A DNA stretch of 64,000 nucleotides from Eunapius fragilis. Taxonomy: Eukaryota; Porifera; Demospongiae; Spongillida; Spongillidae. Shown here piece by piece: positions 1 through 11,087 of this stretch. Location of the stretch: the NCBI GenBank assembly GCA_963681505.1, contig OY811973.1, forward strand, positions 7,347,478 to 7,411,477. Reading direction: 5' to 3'. A model generated the notes under the pieces. It saw nothing but the letters and a program-made list of their open reading frames with translations. It searched no databases and had not been told where the DNA came from. Every line of letters starts with the position of its first letter. The stretch's first letter is position 1. The position numbers and the translations under genes are program-made.

Positions 1-142
1 TAGATTAATCTAACTAACTTAGTAGATGTCAAGTGCTGGGCTGATATGATGTGACCATAAATTATATTAATGCTCTAATGATCATTGTTAGGATATGTGT
101 TATAGTACTTCATTTTCATATGTGTACATTTGTCCACTACAG

Positions 143-229
143 CTAGTTGAAGCATGCAGGACTGGAGATGTGAGAGCTGTCCAACAGCTCCTGTCACGTG
201 GTGTTGGTGTGGATGTTGAGTATGACAGG
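143..229 (+). CDS. Ankyrin-repeat exon A (first repeat)
   Basis: An 87-base exon (29 codons, phase 0-0) between a TAC-AG acceptor and a GTGTGT donor. It reads LVEACRTGDVRAVQQLLSRG and then a capping segment, the second half of an ankyrin repeat. Ankyrin repeats are helix-loop-helix protein-binding modules and are usually cytoplasmic. It is the first of a plus-strand series of phase 0-0 ankyrin exons (963, 3278, 32078, 38528, 39004) leading to the kinase exon at 42386. Joined to the exon at 963, the repeat spacing is one residue short of the consensus. The first donor is followed at once by a minisatellite carrying many more donors. I infer that it is the N-terminal repeat of the ankyrin-kinase gene; the true start codon lies upstream and is not identified. 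Confidence 0.6.
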
Positions 230-510
230 GTGTGTACATGTGTATGTTGGGTATGGGGAGGTGTGTACATGTGTATGTTGAATATGGGGAGGTAAGTACA
301 TGTGTATGTTGGGTATGGGGAGGTATGTACATGTGTATGTTGAGTATGGGGAGGTATGTACATGTGTATGTTGAGTATGGGGAGGTGTGTACATGTGTAT
401 GTTGAGTATGGGGAGGTATGTACATGTGTATGTTGAGTATGGGGAGGTATGTACATGTGTATGTTGAGTATGGGAGGTATATACATGTGCATGTTGAGTA
501 TGGGGATCGA
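229..510. repeat. 31-bp minisatellite of repeated splice donors
   Basis: About nine tandem copies of a 31-bp unit lie directly after ankyrin exon A. Each unit carries GAGGTATGT, GAGGTGTGT or GAGGTAAGT, good 5' splice-site sequences. The unit resembles the exon end plus the start of its intron. Unit length is not a multiple of three, so the antisense Thr/His/Pro-rich open frames across it are repeat artefacts. Confidence 0.9.
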
Positions 511-962
511 GGTACATGTATGTACATGTGAAAAGTTTTTGTATTGATGGTTTAGTAGTGTTATGCATGTAACCTTTTATACTACAGAAGGGCAGTTAGT
601 AATATCATACATTTAATGCTATCATAAACATTTCAATGTCGGTCTTTTTACATAACTGAAGTTGTTTTCTTCAAAACAATCATGGCGCCTATTACTGCAA
701 CCAGATCTTTGTTCATTGTTTAAACATATGATTGTGAAATAATAGTTGCTATCGTAAGGATATGATAGTCTGGCAGTATTAATGAGGCCAAAGAATTGGT
801 TTTGTCTCTTGCTAGTAGTTTCCATGCTCATTGCCACTAGATTTTGTTCCATCTGATGTGAATGTGAACAACAATCAGTGCATTGTTTAATTCCACATGT
901 TGTCACCTCATTGATGCATGTGTATTGCACTGCTTATCTTTACCCTCACCTCCCATATGTAG

Positions 963-1046
963 GAGACACCACTGTATAGGGCAGCTCAAAATGGTCATAC
1001 AGCTGTGGTGGAGATCCTTGTAAAGGCAGGAGCTAATGTGAACAAA
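963..1046 (+). CDS. Ankyrin-repeat exon B, copy 1
   Basis: An 84-base exon (28 codons, phase 0-0) between acceptor ATGTAG and donor GTGAGT. It begins ETPLYRAAQNGHTAVVEILV and ends VNK, a classic ankyrin TPL-helix-GH-helix-GANVN repeat. Near-identical copies occur at 3278 and 32078, each preceded by the same roughly 250 bp of intron. Joining B to the exon at 38528 restores canonical 33-residue spacing, whereas joining B to B gives repeats five residues short. At most one B copy may therefore be used per transcript, or a microexon is missing from my reading. No defect is visible in this copy. Confidence 0.6.
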
Positions 1047-2745
1047 GTGAGTGATGTAGGATGTGGTGAAGTACTAACAAGCAGAAGAAGGGTTGATCCA
1101 AATGCATTGTATTCATTGTCTTGTATCAATGCAATTTGTTAACTAAGTATGTCTTATCCATGCTATGTATATGTACATGGGTATAGGATTGAATAATTTT
1201 TATGTAGAATGGTTTAGTGGTCTAAAAGTAGCAATGGGGAGGTGGTGACTGCATATCATTGAATATCAAGTTTTTTAAATCACAAACTACATGTATGTAT
1301 AACTATGTACATGCACAGTGCTTATATGCTATGCATATAAGGCCATATAAACACTTCTACCCTGGAAGGGCTTTCCTGCCTTCTGCCACACTCTTTGTCT
1401 GCTCCTCGCACATGTGTATTTGACTTCCTCACATCACCACCTGTATGAATATTGTTTCTTTACTGAATGCCATTTACTGCAATAGGTAGGCAATGACCTG
1501 AGTACTCCCAGACCTATTACACTACCATTGACTTCCAATCCTCTAGGTCATTTAATATTCTTGTTTTTACATCTTAATTATTTATCTGTGTTTGCACTTA
1601 TCTCATTAAGTATGGGGCAGTTTGAAACCTCCATGGGGCACTTGTTAGATTTCCATTAATCAAACAGTACTTAAAACTATCCAGTTGGGGGGTTCACATT
1701 GGTGGCTTCTACCCTGACCTAACAACTTTTATTACCTCGAAGAACATCTAATGAAGAGTACAACACTAGTTCATGTCTTGAAAATTTCTCTTTCTTTTCA
1801 TTATGTGAATCCCACTCATCCATCATCAGTGCTTATGCATGTGGAAAGTATTTGTATTGAGGATTAGGTAGTTAGTATGTGGAGTGGTCTAAAAGTAGCA
1901 TTGGTGAGGTGGGGACTATTCAATCTTTGGTGGTTTAATATTTAATGATAATGTGCTAAATATCCCTGAGGGGGAACATCCCCTGGGCAAGGGCCTCACT
2001 TCCATTCAACCATTTCTCTCAGCTTCAGTCACACCCAATCTAACACTATGTCCACTATTACAGTTTTGCCTTACTTCTGTGTCATACATGTAGCAGACTT
2101 GTGCCCACGTCTCGCACTCTGTCCACCTGTTATTTGCCGCCATTTTTCTTCTTCTTTTCGTTCTTCTTCCTTCCACCATCAAGAACTCGAGCTAGAAGCA
2201 TTGTTCAAGAGTGCTAACAGCATCGATCATTTCAGCATGTATCCGGATATTATCTTTAGTATATATGACCCATTGGGCGAAATACAAAAGCAATTAGTAA
2301 CTAATTCAGTATACACAGCTTGATATACAAACAATATTGTACCCAGGCCATACATCTACTACGTTATTCACCGACATATGGTAACCCACACCTACACTTT
2401 ACGTTGGTTATTAATAGTCATCTGTTTGAAGAAATCAACAAGGCTAAAGCCCACAAGCAAAGCTAATCCCATAAAGAAGGTGTCCGCTACGACGCTGATC
2501 CAGGAAAGGACTATGCGCGTGACAGCTACGAGGCTGATCCAGGAAAGAAGGACTATGAGCATGACAGCTACGAGGCTGATCTGCTTCATCAGCCATGTAC
2601 ATGTAAAAGTTAAAACTGTCTGATTTGCTAATACAAGACCCAGATGTCCAGTCCCAATAGATGACGCACTGCCATAGGGGTCTTACTTCAAAATTGTGTA
2701 CATGCTATCTCATCTCATGAAGAAATTAAAATTGTATGAAATGCG
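1047..2745. other. Intron-like sequence, no gene recognised
   Basis: Paralogous to sequence after the other B exons: the segment after the donor (tggtgaagtactaa and onward) recurs near 3370, 4270, 5030 and 32175. At 1637-1660 it contains the uninterrupted version of the site into which the gypsy element inserted at 6350/12212. Open frames at 2048-2323 and 2378-2623 resemble no family I know and are probably chance. Confidence 0.5.
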
Positions 2746-3006
2746 TAATAAAAAAATTCTCTGTGAGAAAGTTGGTGTATAGGATTAATATTGGAAGGCA
2801 ATAGTGGTCTAAAAAGCGAGGAAACAAGGGTCAAATTTAGAGGGAAAATGTAAACTCGCCCATTTGTAGGACATTATGTTTGTGTGCAGAATATAGGACT
2901 ATTATATTATCTTCCCTTATTTTTAGACCCTTGTTTCCTCCCTTTTAACACCACTGTTGGCTTCTCCTATATGTTACCAACTTTCTCACAGAGAATGTTT
3001 TTATTA
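2746..3006. mobile_element. Foldback hairpin MITE, family A (old copy)
   Basis: Inverted arms start TAATAAAAAAATTCTC and end GAGAATGTTTTTATTA, with the inner blocks (gagaaagttggtg, aaacaagggtc, ataggact) mirrored on the other side. The arms have diverged. It belongs to the same family as 37371-37658, 39440-39615, 46234-46425 and 49394-49674. Confidence 0.8.
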
Positions 3007-3277
3007 CCGGTTCTACAAGACTATTGTTTACATAGAGGATTACAAATCAATGGTCCCTTGGAACAGGCATAATGGAAGAGTCCAATATGACAGTTTGGGA
3101 GACCAAAGAATTGGTTTGTCCTCATGATTGTAGTTTCCATGCTCATTGCCACTAGATTTTATTCCATCTGATGTGAATGTGAACAACAATCAGTGCATTG
3201 TTTAATTCCATATGTTGTCACCTCATTGATGCATGTGTATTGCACTGCTTTTCATTACCCTCACCTCTCATATGTAG

Positions 3278-3361
3278 GACACACCACTGTATAGGGCAGC
3301 TCGTAATGGTCATACAGCTGTGGTGGAGATCCTTGTAAAGGCAGGAGCTGATGTGAACAAA
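3278..3361 (+). CDS. Ankyrin-repeat exon B, copy 2
   Basis: An 84-base phase 0-0 exon between ATGTAG and GTGAGT, reading DTPLYRAARNGHTAVVEILV and ending ADVNK. It is nearly identical to the copies at 963 and 32078, and the upstream intron (gtttccatgctcattgcc and onward) is also conserved. The frame stays open for eight codons past the donor (VSVYGVVK), so a read-through reading is conceivable. The conserved GTGAGT argues for splicing. It most likely arose by tandem exon duplication; use in a transcript is not proven. Confidence 0.6.
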
Positions 3362-6345
3362 GTGAGTGTGTATGGTGTGGTGAAGTATTAACAAGGAGAA
3401 GAAGGGTTGATCCAAATGCATGTCTTGCATCAATGCAATATTAATGTTAAGAATATGTATAGTCAATGTACATGTGTTAATTTCTTTGTGGGACTGTCTT
3501 GGTGCTCAGTCCTTTTCAGCTGGACATAAGGGTCCATAATTAGACTATACCATAAACCAACAAAATCCATTGTGCCTTGATGCACCACCACCTCATTATA
3601 ATGGTGCTTTTTGAAGGAGCTGTAACACGTTCATTTTATCATCAAATGCCTGTTACACCATCACATTTAAATGGAGTATCGTCGTAGTAGTTACTATACC
3701 ATATGCGCACTCATCATATTGCAATCCAAGTTTTTATGCAAGGGAAATTCAAAAAACACTTGCCTACACATCGACAATTTCTCTTTCCTTTCATTATGTG
3801 AGTTGCACTCATCCATCATATTATGCATGTGGATTGGGGATTGAATAATTCTTATGTAGAGTGGTTTAGTGGTCTAAAAGTAGCAATGGGGAGGTGATGA
3901 CTGCATATCATTGAATATCAAATTTTTTGATACTACTTTATGTATAACTATGTACATGTAGTTGCATGCAGTTATGCTATTCAAGCCCATAACACACATC
4001 CTCTCAGTACTACCCTGGAGTGGCTTATCTCCTAGCACTCACCCTCCCACCACACTCCCTGTGCTTTGCATAGTTATCTGCCACACTTGCATATTTGTCT
4101 GTTTCTCACGCTTGTGTATTTGGTTCCTCACTAAACTTCCGCATTGTTTGCCGCATTGTTATCTATACAAAGTAATGTATACAGAAACACCATTCAGAAC
4201 CACCATTCAGATCAGTCCAAATCTATGGATATCGATACATGAAAGCAGTAAGGTTGTGCTATGAACACCATGTAGGGTGTGGTGAAGTACTAATAAGATG
4301 AAGAAGCAAGGTTTATCCAAGTAGAATGTATCAAGGCAAAATTAAATGTTTACTAGTTGTGCTGATGTATTTATGTCTAGTCCATGCCATGTACATGTAC
4401 ATGCTGGGGGTATACAACATTAAATATAGTGGTCAACACATTTAACATGTCTCTTTCTTTTCATTATGTGTATCCCACTCATCCATCATCAGTTGGTATG
4501 TTATGCATGTGGACAGTATTTGTATTGATGATTGAGTAATTTGTATATAGAGTGGTATAATAGTAGCAATGGGGAGGTGGTGACTATATATAATCATTCA
4601 TCAGGTTTATTTAATAACAGGCTGCATAATTACATCAATCCCATATTTGTTCATGCAATACATGTATGTGAGTAGTATATATTTATCCAAATGGACTTAC
4701 ATGTAGTGTTAAATTATACCCGAGTGTCATGTAAACTTGTTAATAGCCTCTGTTTCTTTCATGCATATCACATATGTGAATTTCACTCATACATAATCAG
4801 TGGGTAAGTTATGCATGTGGACAGTAATTGTATTGATGATTGAGTAGCTTTCATTTTGAGTGCTCAAAAAGTATGTTAAAACCAAGAAACCAGTAAAAAA
4901 AAATTGCTTTAATAAGGATAATGCACGCATGTACTGCTTTGACCATCACCAAGCCTGCAGATGATGATGTATTTCGGATATTGATACATGATAGCAGTAA
5001 GGTTGTGCTATGAACACCATGTAGGGTGTGGTGAAGTACTAATAAGATGAAGAAGAAGGGTATATCCAAGTAGAATGTATCAAGGCAAAATAAATTGTTT
5101 ACTAGAAGTGCTGAAGTGTTTATGTCTAGTCCATGCCATGTACATGTACATGCTGGAGTATACAACATTAAATTTAGTGGTCAACACATTTAAAATTTTT
5201 CTTTCTTTTCATTATGTGTATCCCACTCATCCATCATCAGTTTGTAAGTTATGCATGTGGATAGTATTTGTATTGATGATTTAATATCTTTCATTTAGAG
5301 TGCTCAAAAAGTATGTTAAAACAAAGAAACCAGTAAAAAAAATTGCTTTAAGCATAATGTACGTATGTACTGCTTTGACCATCACCAAGCCTGCAGATGA
5401 TGATAGAACAAATATGTGTAATCGTCATGTATTAATGTGCTAAAAATTTCTTTGTTTGACTGTCCTGTGTATAACCCCTGTTCAGCCGGACATTGGGGTC
5501 CATGTTTAGACTATACCATAAACCAACAAAATCCATTGTGCCTTGATGCACCACCACCTCATTATAATGGTGCTCTTTGATGGAGCTGTGCCACATTCAT
5601 TTTATCATTAAGTGCCTGTTACACCATCACATTTAAATGGAGTATCGTCGTAGTAGTTACTATTCCATATGTGCACTCATCAAAGTTACATTTTTATGCT
5701 GTGGAAATACAAAAAACACTGGTCTACACATTGACAATTTCTCTTTCGTTTCATTATGTGAATCACACTCATCCATCATCAGGGGGTAAGTTATGCATGT
5801 GGATTGAGGATTGAATAACTTTTATATAGAGTGGTTTGTGGTGTAAAAATAGCAATGGGGAGGTGGTGACTGCATATCATTGAATATCAAGTTTTTAAGT
5901 ATTACAAACTACTTTATTATGTATAACTATGTCATGCAATTATGCTATGCATATAAGCCCATAACACACATTCTCTCAGTACTACCCTGGAGAGGCTTAT
6001 CTCCTAGCACTCACTGTCCCACCACACTCCCTGTGCCTTGCATAGTTATCTGCCACACTTGCGTATTTGTCTGTTCCTCACACTTGTGTATTTGGCTTCC
6101 TCGCTAAACTGCCTGTATGAACTTTTACTCATCTGTGTATGCCATTTGCCGCTCTTTGTCTCATTAAGAAATAAGTAGGCTATTCCCAGAGTCAAACAAC
6201 TCTGCTCCCATGCTTATTGCACTTCCGATCCTCTAGGTCATCTAATATTCTTGTTGTTGTTTACATACTTGTTCAATGAGCTAATTTTGCATGAGGTCTA
6301 AGTCTGGCCTGAATGGGAGTGCAGTATGGGGCAGTTTGAGACCTC
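3362..6345. repeat. Tandemly duplicated intronic segments
   Basis: Two overlapping duplication series are visible. About 3481-4250 recurs at about 5447-6180 (shared blocks include ccataaaccaacaaaatcc and aatggagtatcgtcgtagta). About 4255-4560 recurs at about 4995-5290 (shared gtgtggtgaagtactaataa). The 4255 and 4995 copies keep sequence downstream of a B exon but have lost the exon itself. No coding sequence is recognised here. Confidence 0.8.
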
Positions 6346-6350
6346 CATGG

Positions 6351-6497
6351 TGTAGTGTCCGAGTCACTCGTTTAGGCCTCTACAAGAGAGGTGAACATCT
6401 CGCTGCGTGACTGACTCAAAAAGTGATCATTGTCTCACGCGCATGCGCTCACATATTACAAATGACACACACATACACAATGTCCTGATATAATACA
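6351..6497 (-). repeat. 3' LTR of the gypsy element
   Basis: 147 bp. Near-identical to 12040-12211 except for a 29-bp deletion between TGAC direct repeats, a 4-bp indel in a CA run and a few substitutions. The deleted segment is the part that holds the TATA-like core in the other LTR. Confidence 0.95.
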
Positions 6498-6573
6498 TTT
6501 CCCCCTCCCTAAAGTTCAACCCCCTCTAATGTCCTAACATATTACATATACTACAGCATGAGTTTAATCACCA

Positions 6574-7060
6574 TTAATGACCATAATAGTCTGGAGGCTT
6601 CCTCACTCTTGTCGACCGACGCACTGGTGCTGAAATAGGCACTTGTGGCTGTGGTATATCATTGTCCTCTGCACTCGCTCCAGGATTACCAACAGTAGGT
6701 GGAATCGAGGGAGGTACTTCAGGGGGAGCTTGAACACAAGGCTCAGATGAAGATGAATCAGCAGTAGGAACAGCTTCTTCGTCAGAAGAACTTGGTGAAA
6801 CCACAGGGGTACTTGACGGACCTGATGTAACGTCATTAGGGTTGTCCACATAGACATCATCACTAGCGTCTACTTGAGAGTTGTGGCGGGCCCTCAAATG
6901 GTCTATATGTCTGCGGACTACTCCACTTCCAATCTTAACAGTATAGGAGAGAGGCCCGGTAACAGCGACAATGACTCCTGGAATCCACTTCTTGGAAAAA
7001 CGAAAATCCCGAACGTATACTAGGCCACCTTCAACAAACTTACGCTACTGATACCCCGGG
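6574..7060 (-). pseudogene. Integrase GPY/F-like module and C-terminal tail (gypsy)
   Basis: Out of frame with the catalytic core. It shows VRDFRFSKKWIPGVI and GPLSYTVKI, resembling the GPY/F module, then RRHIDHLRARHN, a Ser/Pro/Asp/Glu-rich linker, and a basic RRSTRVRKPPDYYGH tail typical of Ty3/gypsy pol ends. The position just before the PPT fits the end of pol. Confidence 0.8.
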
Positions 7061-7100
7061 TATCATGATCCTGCTTCTGTGCGGCTTGGCGAGACTCCAC

Positions 7101-7940
7101 TCAAACAGCAAGGTCAGGATGCAAAATGTCAAGTCGGGAACGAGGGCGACGACCCAGCAAAAGTTCAGCCAGTGACGAACCTGTGGTACTGTGAGGAGTC
7201 AATCGGTACTTAAACAAGAAACAAGATAGTTTTGTTTCAATAGATCCTAGCTTTTGGTGTAGAAGACCCTGTTTGAAAGTCTGAACGGCTCTTTCGGCTA
7301 AACCATTTGTCGAGGGATGATAGGGGGCAGACTTGACGTGGATTATACCATTCTGACTCGTAAACAATCTGAACTCTTCACTCATGAAAGCCGGCCCATT
7401 GTCTGTTACTATGTTCCGTGGTATCCCATGAATTGCAAATATGCTCTTCAAACGCTCAATAGTAGGTACTGCTGATATCGACTTCATAAGGTGAACCTCG
7501 AGCCACTTTGAGTGGGCATCAATCAACACCAAAAACATATGTCCCATGAATGGCCCTGCAAAATCGATATGCAACCGAGACCAGGGTTCTTGGGGCCATT
7601 CCCATGGATGGATAGGAGCCACTGGTGGCAGGAATCGAGATGACTGACAAGTGTCGCATTGCTTGACTACGTCCTCTATCTCTTTATCCATATTGGGCCA
7701 CCACACATATCCTCGAGCTAAGCCTTTCATCTTATTAATCCCTGGGTGCGATTCATGCAATTCTGACAAGACTTGTTGCCTGCCCTGTGGTGGAATGATA
7801 ACTCTAGCTCCCCACAACAAACAACCATCCAAAACACTCAACTCATTCTTTCTCTGCTGATAGGTGCTCAAACCATCACCTAGATTTCCGCCAGGCCACC
7901 CACTCTTAACAAATCCTCGAACTCTCGACAGAACTGGGTC
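7101..7940 (-). pseudogene. Integrase N-terminal and catalytic domains (gypsy)
   Basis: Same frame as RNase H after the stop at 7941-7943. It carries the HHCC zinc-binding domain (HESH and CDTC) and the RNase H-fold catalytic core with D in HIDFAGPF, D in IVTDNGPAF and E in NGLAERAVQTF. This enzyme would insert the cDNA into chromosomal DNA. A TGA at about 7098-7100 ends the frame before the C-terminal module. Confidence 0.92.
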
Positions 7941-9143
7941 TCAGTCTGTCCAACCCCTACTTTGGCTAACCGTAATAGGAATGGTTGAGAGTAAGTCAAG
8001 CAAAGAAAGAACATCCCCAGGAGTGGATACGCAACTAATGGATTGTGGGCTGGGCAGACGGCTGAAGGCATCAGCATTGGCATGTTGAGCTCCAGACTTG
8101 TATCTGATTGAGTATTGGTACGTGCTAAGTGCTAAAGCCCACCTCTGTATTCTAGATGAGGCCATAGGTGGTATACCCCTATGTTCTCCAAATAAATAGA
8201 TAAGTGGTTTATGGTCAGAAAAGATTGTAAAAGGACGACCATACAAGTACTGATGAAATTTGGAAACACCAAAGTATATAGCCAAAGCTTCCTTATCCAA
8301 TTAGGAATAACCCTTTTCAGCAGGTGACAAGGTACGTGAAACAAATCCTATAGGTCTCTCCGATCCATCCTCCATTTCGTGGGACAGTACTGCCCCTATC
8401 CCGTAGGGTGAAGCATCACACGCCAGGATTGGCTTGTGGCTATCATAATGCACCAAAAGAGCTAACGTCTTCAACATGTTTTTCACAGCAGCAAACGCCT
8501 GCTCCTGTTCTGATGTCCAACTCCATTTCTGCTGTTTTATCAACAATTGGTACAAAGAGGACAGCTTGGAGGCAAGGTTTGGCAAAAACTTGGAATAATA
8601 ATTAAGCAGTCCCAAGAAAGATTTTAATTCTGTGATATTCTTGGGTGATTGTGCTTCGTTAATTGCCTGAACCTTTGCATCGGTAGGGTGCAACCCTTCT
8701 CTATCAATACGATGACCCAAATATTCTACAGACGAAGCCATGAATATACATTTTGCCTTTTTAAGCCGCAACCCACTTTCAGCAAGTTTACTTAGAACCT
8801 TGTCTAAAGTATGCAAGTGTTCCTCTATCGATGCACCCTTTACCAGAATGTCATCAACGTACACCACCGTGTGATCTATACCCTGTAGCACACATTCCAT
8901 GGCCCTCTGAAACATGGCTGGGGCCGATGCCACCCCAAAAGGTAATCGGTTGTACTCAAACAGACCTTTATGCGTGTTAATAGTAGTATATGCTTTCGAG
9001 GCATCATCTAATCTCATCTGTTGATATGCATTAGTCAAGTCAATTTTTGAGAATAAGCGGCCCCCTGACAAAGAAGCAAATAAGTCCTCTACTCGAGGAA
9101 CAGGGTACGATTCCAATCTGGATGCCTGATTCACCGTTAGCTT
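7941..9143 (-). pseudogene. RT C-terminus and RNase H (gypsy)
   Basis: Resumes the RT domain immediately beyond the nested transposon (KLTVNQASRLESYPVPRVED). It contains FSKIDLTNAYQQ, LPFGVASAPAMFQ and the catalytic YVDD (VVYVDDILV). The thumb/connection region (FLGLLNYYSKFLPN) is followed by RNase H with LACDASPYGIGAVLSH and FSDHKPL. An in-frame TAA at 8301-8303 cuts RNase H and a TGA at 7941-7943 lies in the linker to integrase. In an active element this enzyme copies the RNA genome into cDNA and degrades the template. Confidence 0.93.
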
Positions 9144-9147
9144 ATAG

Positions 9148-10559
9148 TGTCTATTTGCATCCGTGTGTACACCTGTACACATATTGGGTAATATGTGTAC
9201 AGGGGAGCACAAATTACTTACCCTACCTTATCTTTGTAAGTAATCACATTTGTCATTCAAAAATCAATATATGAGTACACAACAGATAATTAATTGATGG
9301 TCACTAATAATTCAAATTATTTGATTGTTATCTGACGAATAAACCACATTAGAAAAACAAAGAAAACTGCGCATGCGACTGAGGTGTACGTGTACGCAGA
9401 GTAAGAGGATGTGTTGACAGTGGAGGCACGAAGGCTGGAATAGTGGAGGTGCAAATGGTGGAGGTGCGAGTAGTGAAGGTGCAAATAGTGGGAGCGCGAA
9501 TAGTGGAGGCGCGAGTAGAGGAGGTACGAGCACTGAAAGCTCGAATATTGGAGGCATAAATAGTGGAGGCGCGAATAGTGGAGGCGCAAATGGTGGAGGC
9601 ACAAATGGTGGAGGCACAAATGATGGAGGCACAAATGGTGGAGGCGCGAATAGTGGAGGCGCAAGCACTGAAGGTGCAAATAGTGAAAGCGTGAGTAGTG
9701 GAGGCATGGTAGGGAATTCGAAGTGGCAGAGGAAGTGCAAGTAGAGGTAGAGGAAGTGCAAGTAAAGGTAGAGGAAGTGCAAGTAGAGGTAGAGGAAGTG
9801 CAAGTAGAGGTAGAGGAAGTGCAAGTAGAGGTAGAGGAAGTGCAAGTAGAGGTAGAGTAAGTGCAAGTAGGAGTGAAGGAGTAAAACCTCAAAACCTAAA
9901 GCTGCAGTCTGCCCTGAGATGGTGGAGTGATACTAACATGATCATTTAGCATTGTTGCTGTTTTTTGATACACAAGTGATTGAATTTGCATGATTCTTTT
10001 GCAATGAACATCATTTTCCTACATAGGACTAATTTGTGTACACCTGTACACATTTTACTGCAAAACTTTCCTGATACAACTGCATGAATAATTTCATATT
10101 ACATAGTTACTATATCATGCCCTCTATCACTTTCAATACTCATTTGAAAACAGTATACTACTATAGTGAAGCAATGTAATATGTGTACAGGCGTACACAA
10201 ATTAGAGCATATGACTGTAAAAGTGATTACCAAAAAGAAACAGCATTTGTTTGATGTACATACAAAACAAACTATGTGGATAAAATTTGACTTATTGAGA
10301 ATGTTCCCATCATGTTTGTTTTAATCTCTAACATTTACAGTGTTCTGCAGTGCTATAGATAACAGGATTAAGAGTTGTTATTGCAATTAGCCAAAATTAG
10401 CATATTCATGACACACTTAACCACAAGTTAACACCACCATAGGGGGTATAGATTTTCACAAGTTGTGTAAAATGACCACTGCTGGTATGAGATGTAATGC
10501 AGCAAAATGAAAGGAGTAATTTGTGTACCACTGTACACACTTTAGGATGCAAATAGACA
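9148..10559. mobile_element. 1412-bp non-autonomous DNA transposon nested in the gypsy RT
   Basis: Terminal inverted repeats TGTCTATTTGCATCC / GGATGCAAATAGACA, flanked by a 4-bp duplication (ATAG at 9144-9147 and 10560-10563). Removing the element plus one duplication makes the RT reading (GDY to KLTVNQ) continuous. Five copies of a palindromic subterminal motif of form GTGTACANNTGTACACA occur near 9158, 9187, 10031, 10176 and 10517. No transposase is present. The 4-bp target duplication and TG...CA ends are compatible with Ginger-like or Sola-like superfamilies, but the superfamily is not established. Confidence 0.92.
9426..9866. repeat. 15-bp and 21-bp minisatellites inside the nested transposon
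   Basis: About 9426-9716 is a degenerate 15-bp array (gcaaatagtggaggc). About 9727-9866 is a 21-bp array (aggaagtgcaagtagaggtag) of about six units. Both periods are multiples of three, so long low-complexity frames arise on both strands: Gly/Asn/Ser or Arg/Gly/Ser on plus, Pro/Phe/Leu on minus. I do not call a gene. Confidence 0.85.
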
Positions 10560-10563
10560 ATAG

Positions 10564-11087
10564 TCTCCACATATTCTAACTGTCCCATCCTCTTTCACTA
10601 TTGGCACTATTGGTGCTGCCCAATCCGCAAAAGGCACAGGTCGAATCACCCCAGACGTCTCTAGACGTCTCAACTCCACCTCAATCTTATCCTTTAGGAC
10701 ATAAGGCACAGTACGGGCTTTATAAAACCTTGGACTAACCAGTGGATCAACTGAGAATTTAGCAAAAACTCCCTTCAAGGTTCCCAATTCATCCTGGAAC
10801 AACACTCTATGCTTCTCCAACAGCTCTTCCAGGTTCTTATTCACCCGTACATTGTGAATCTCCCCCCAATCAATCTTAATAACTTGCAACCAATTCCGGC
10901 CCAATAAGTTTGGTCCCTTTGAATTCACTACTAGCAACGGTAAACTGGCTGTTTGAGACTTATATGATACCACCACTTCTGCCACTCCCGCAATAGATAA
11001 CGGCTCTCCTGTATAGGTGCTTAATCGAGTTGCCGTAGGATGCAACGTTGGCACTCCCTTTTCACACGATCCCCAACAAATCCTCAA
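10564..11087 (-). pseudogene. Protease C-terminus and RT N-terminus (gypsy)
   Basis: In a different frame from gag. It carries the protease C-terminal LLGRNW block and then the start of reverse transcriptase: KIEVELRRLETSGVIRP, DWAAPIVPIVKEDGTVRICGDY. The RT domain stops after GDY because a transposon sits at 9148-10559. Its missing half resumes at 9143 in the same frame. Confidence 0.9.

Noticed and set aside
229-510. CRISPR-like array
   Set aside because: Direct tandem units without unique spacers, in a eukaryotic intron context.
75-568. Antisense Thr/His/Pro-rich ORFs of 124-150 codons
   Set aside because: All three minus frames are open because the 31-bp minisatellite lacks stops; no protein family and no codon logic.
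9312-9892. 184-191 codon minus ORFs (LYLYLHF / PPLFAPP repeats)
   Set aside because: Products of 15-bp and 21-bp minisatellites inside a non-autonomous transposon; all frames are open.
11062-11087. Programmed frameshift between protease and RT
   Set aside because: The shift lies inside the protease domain with no slippery site or structure, so a mutation is more likely.
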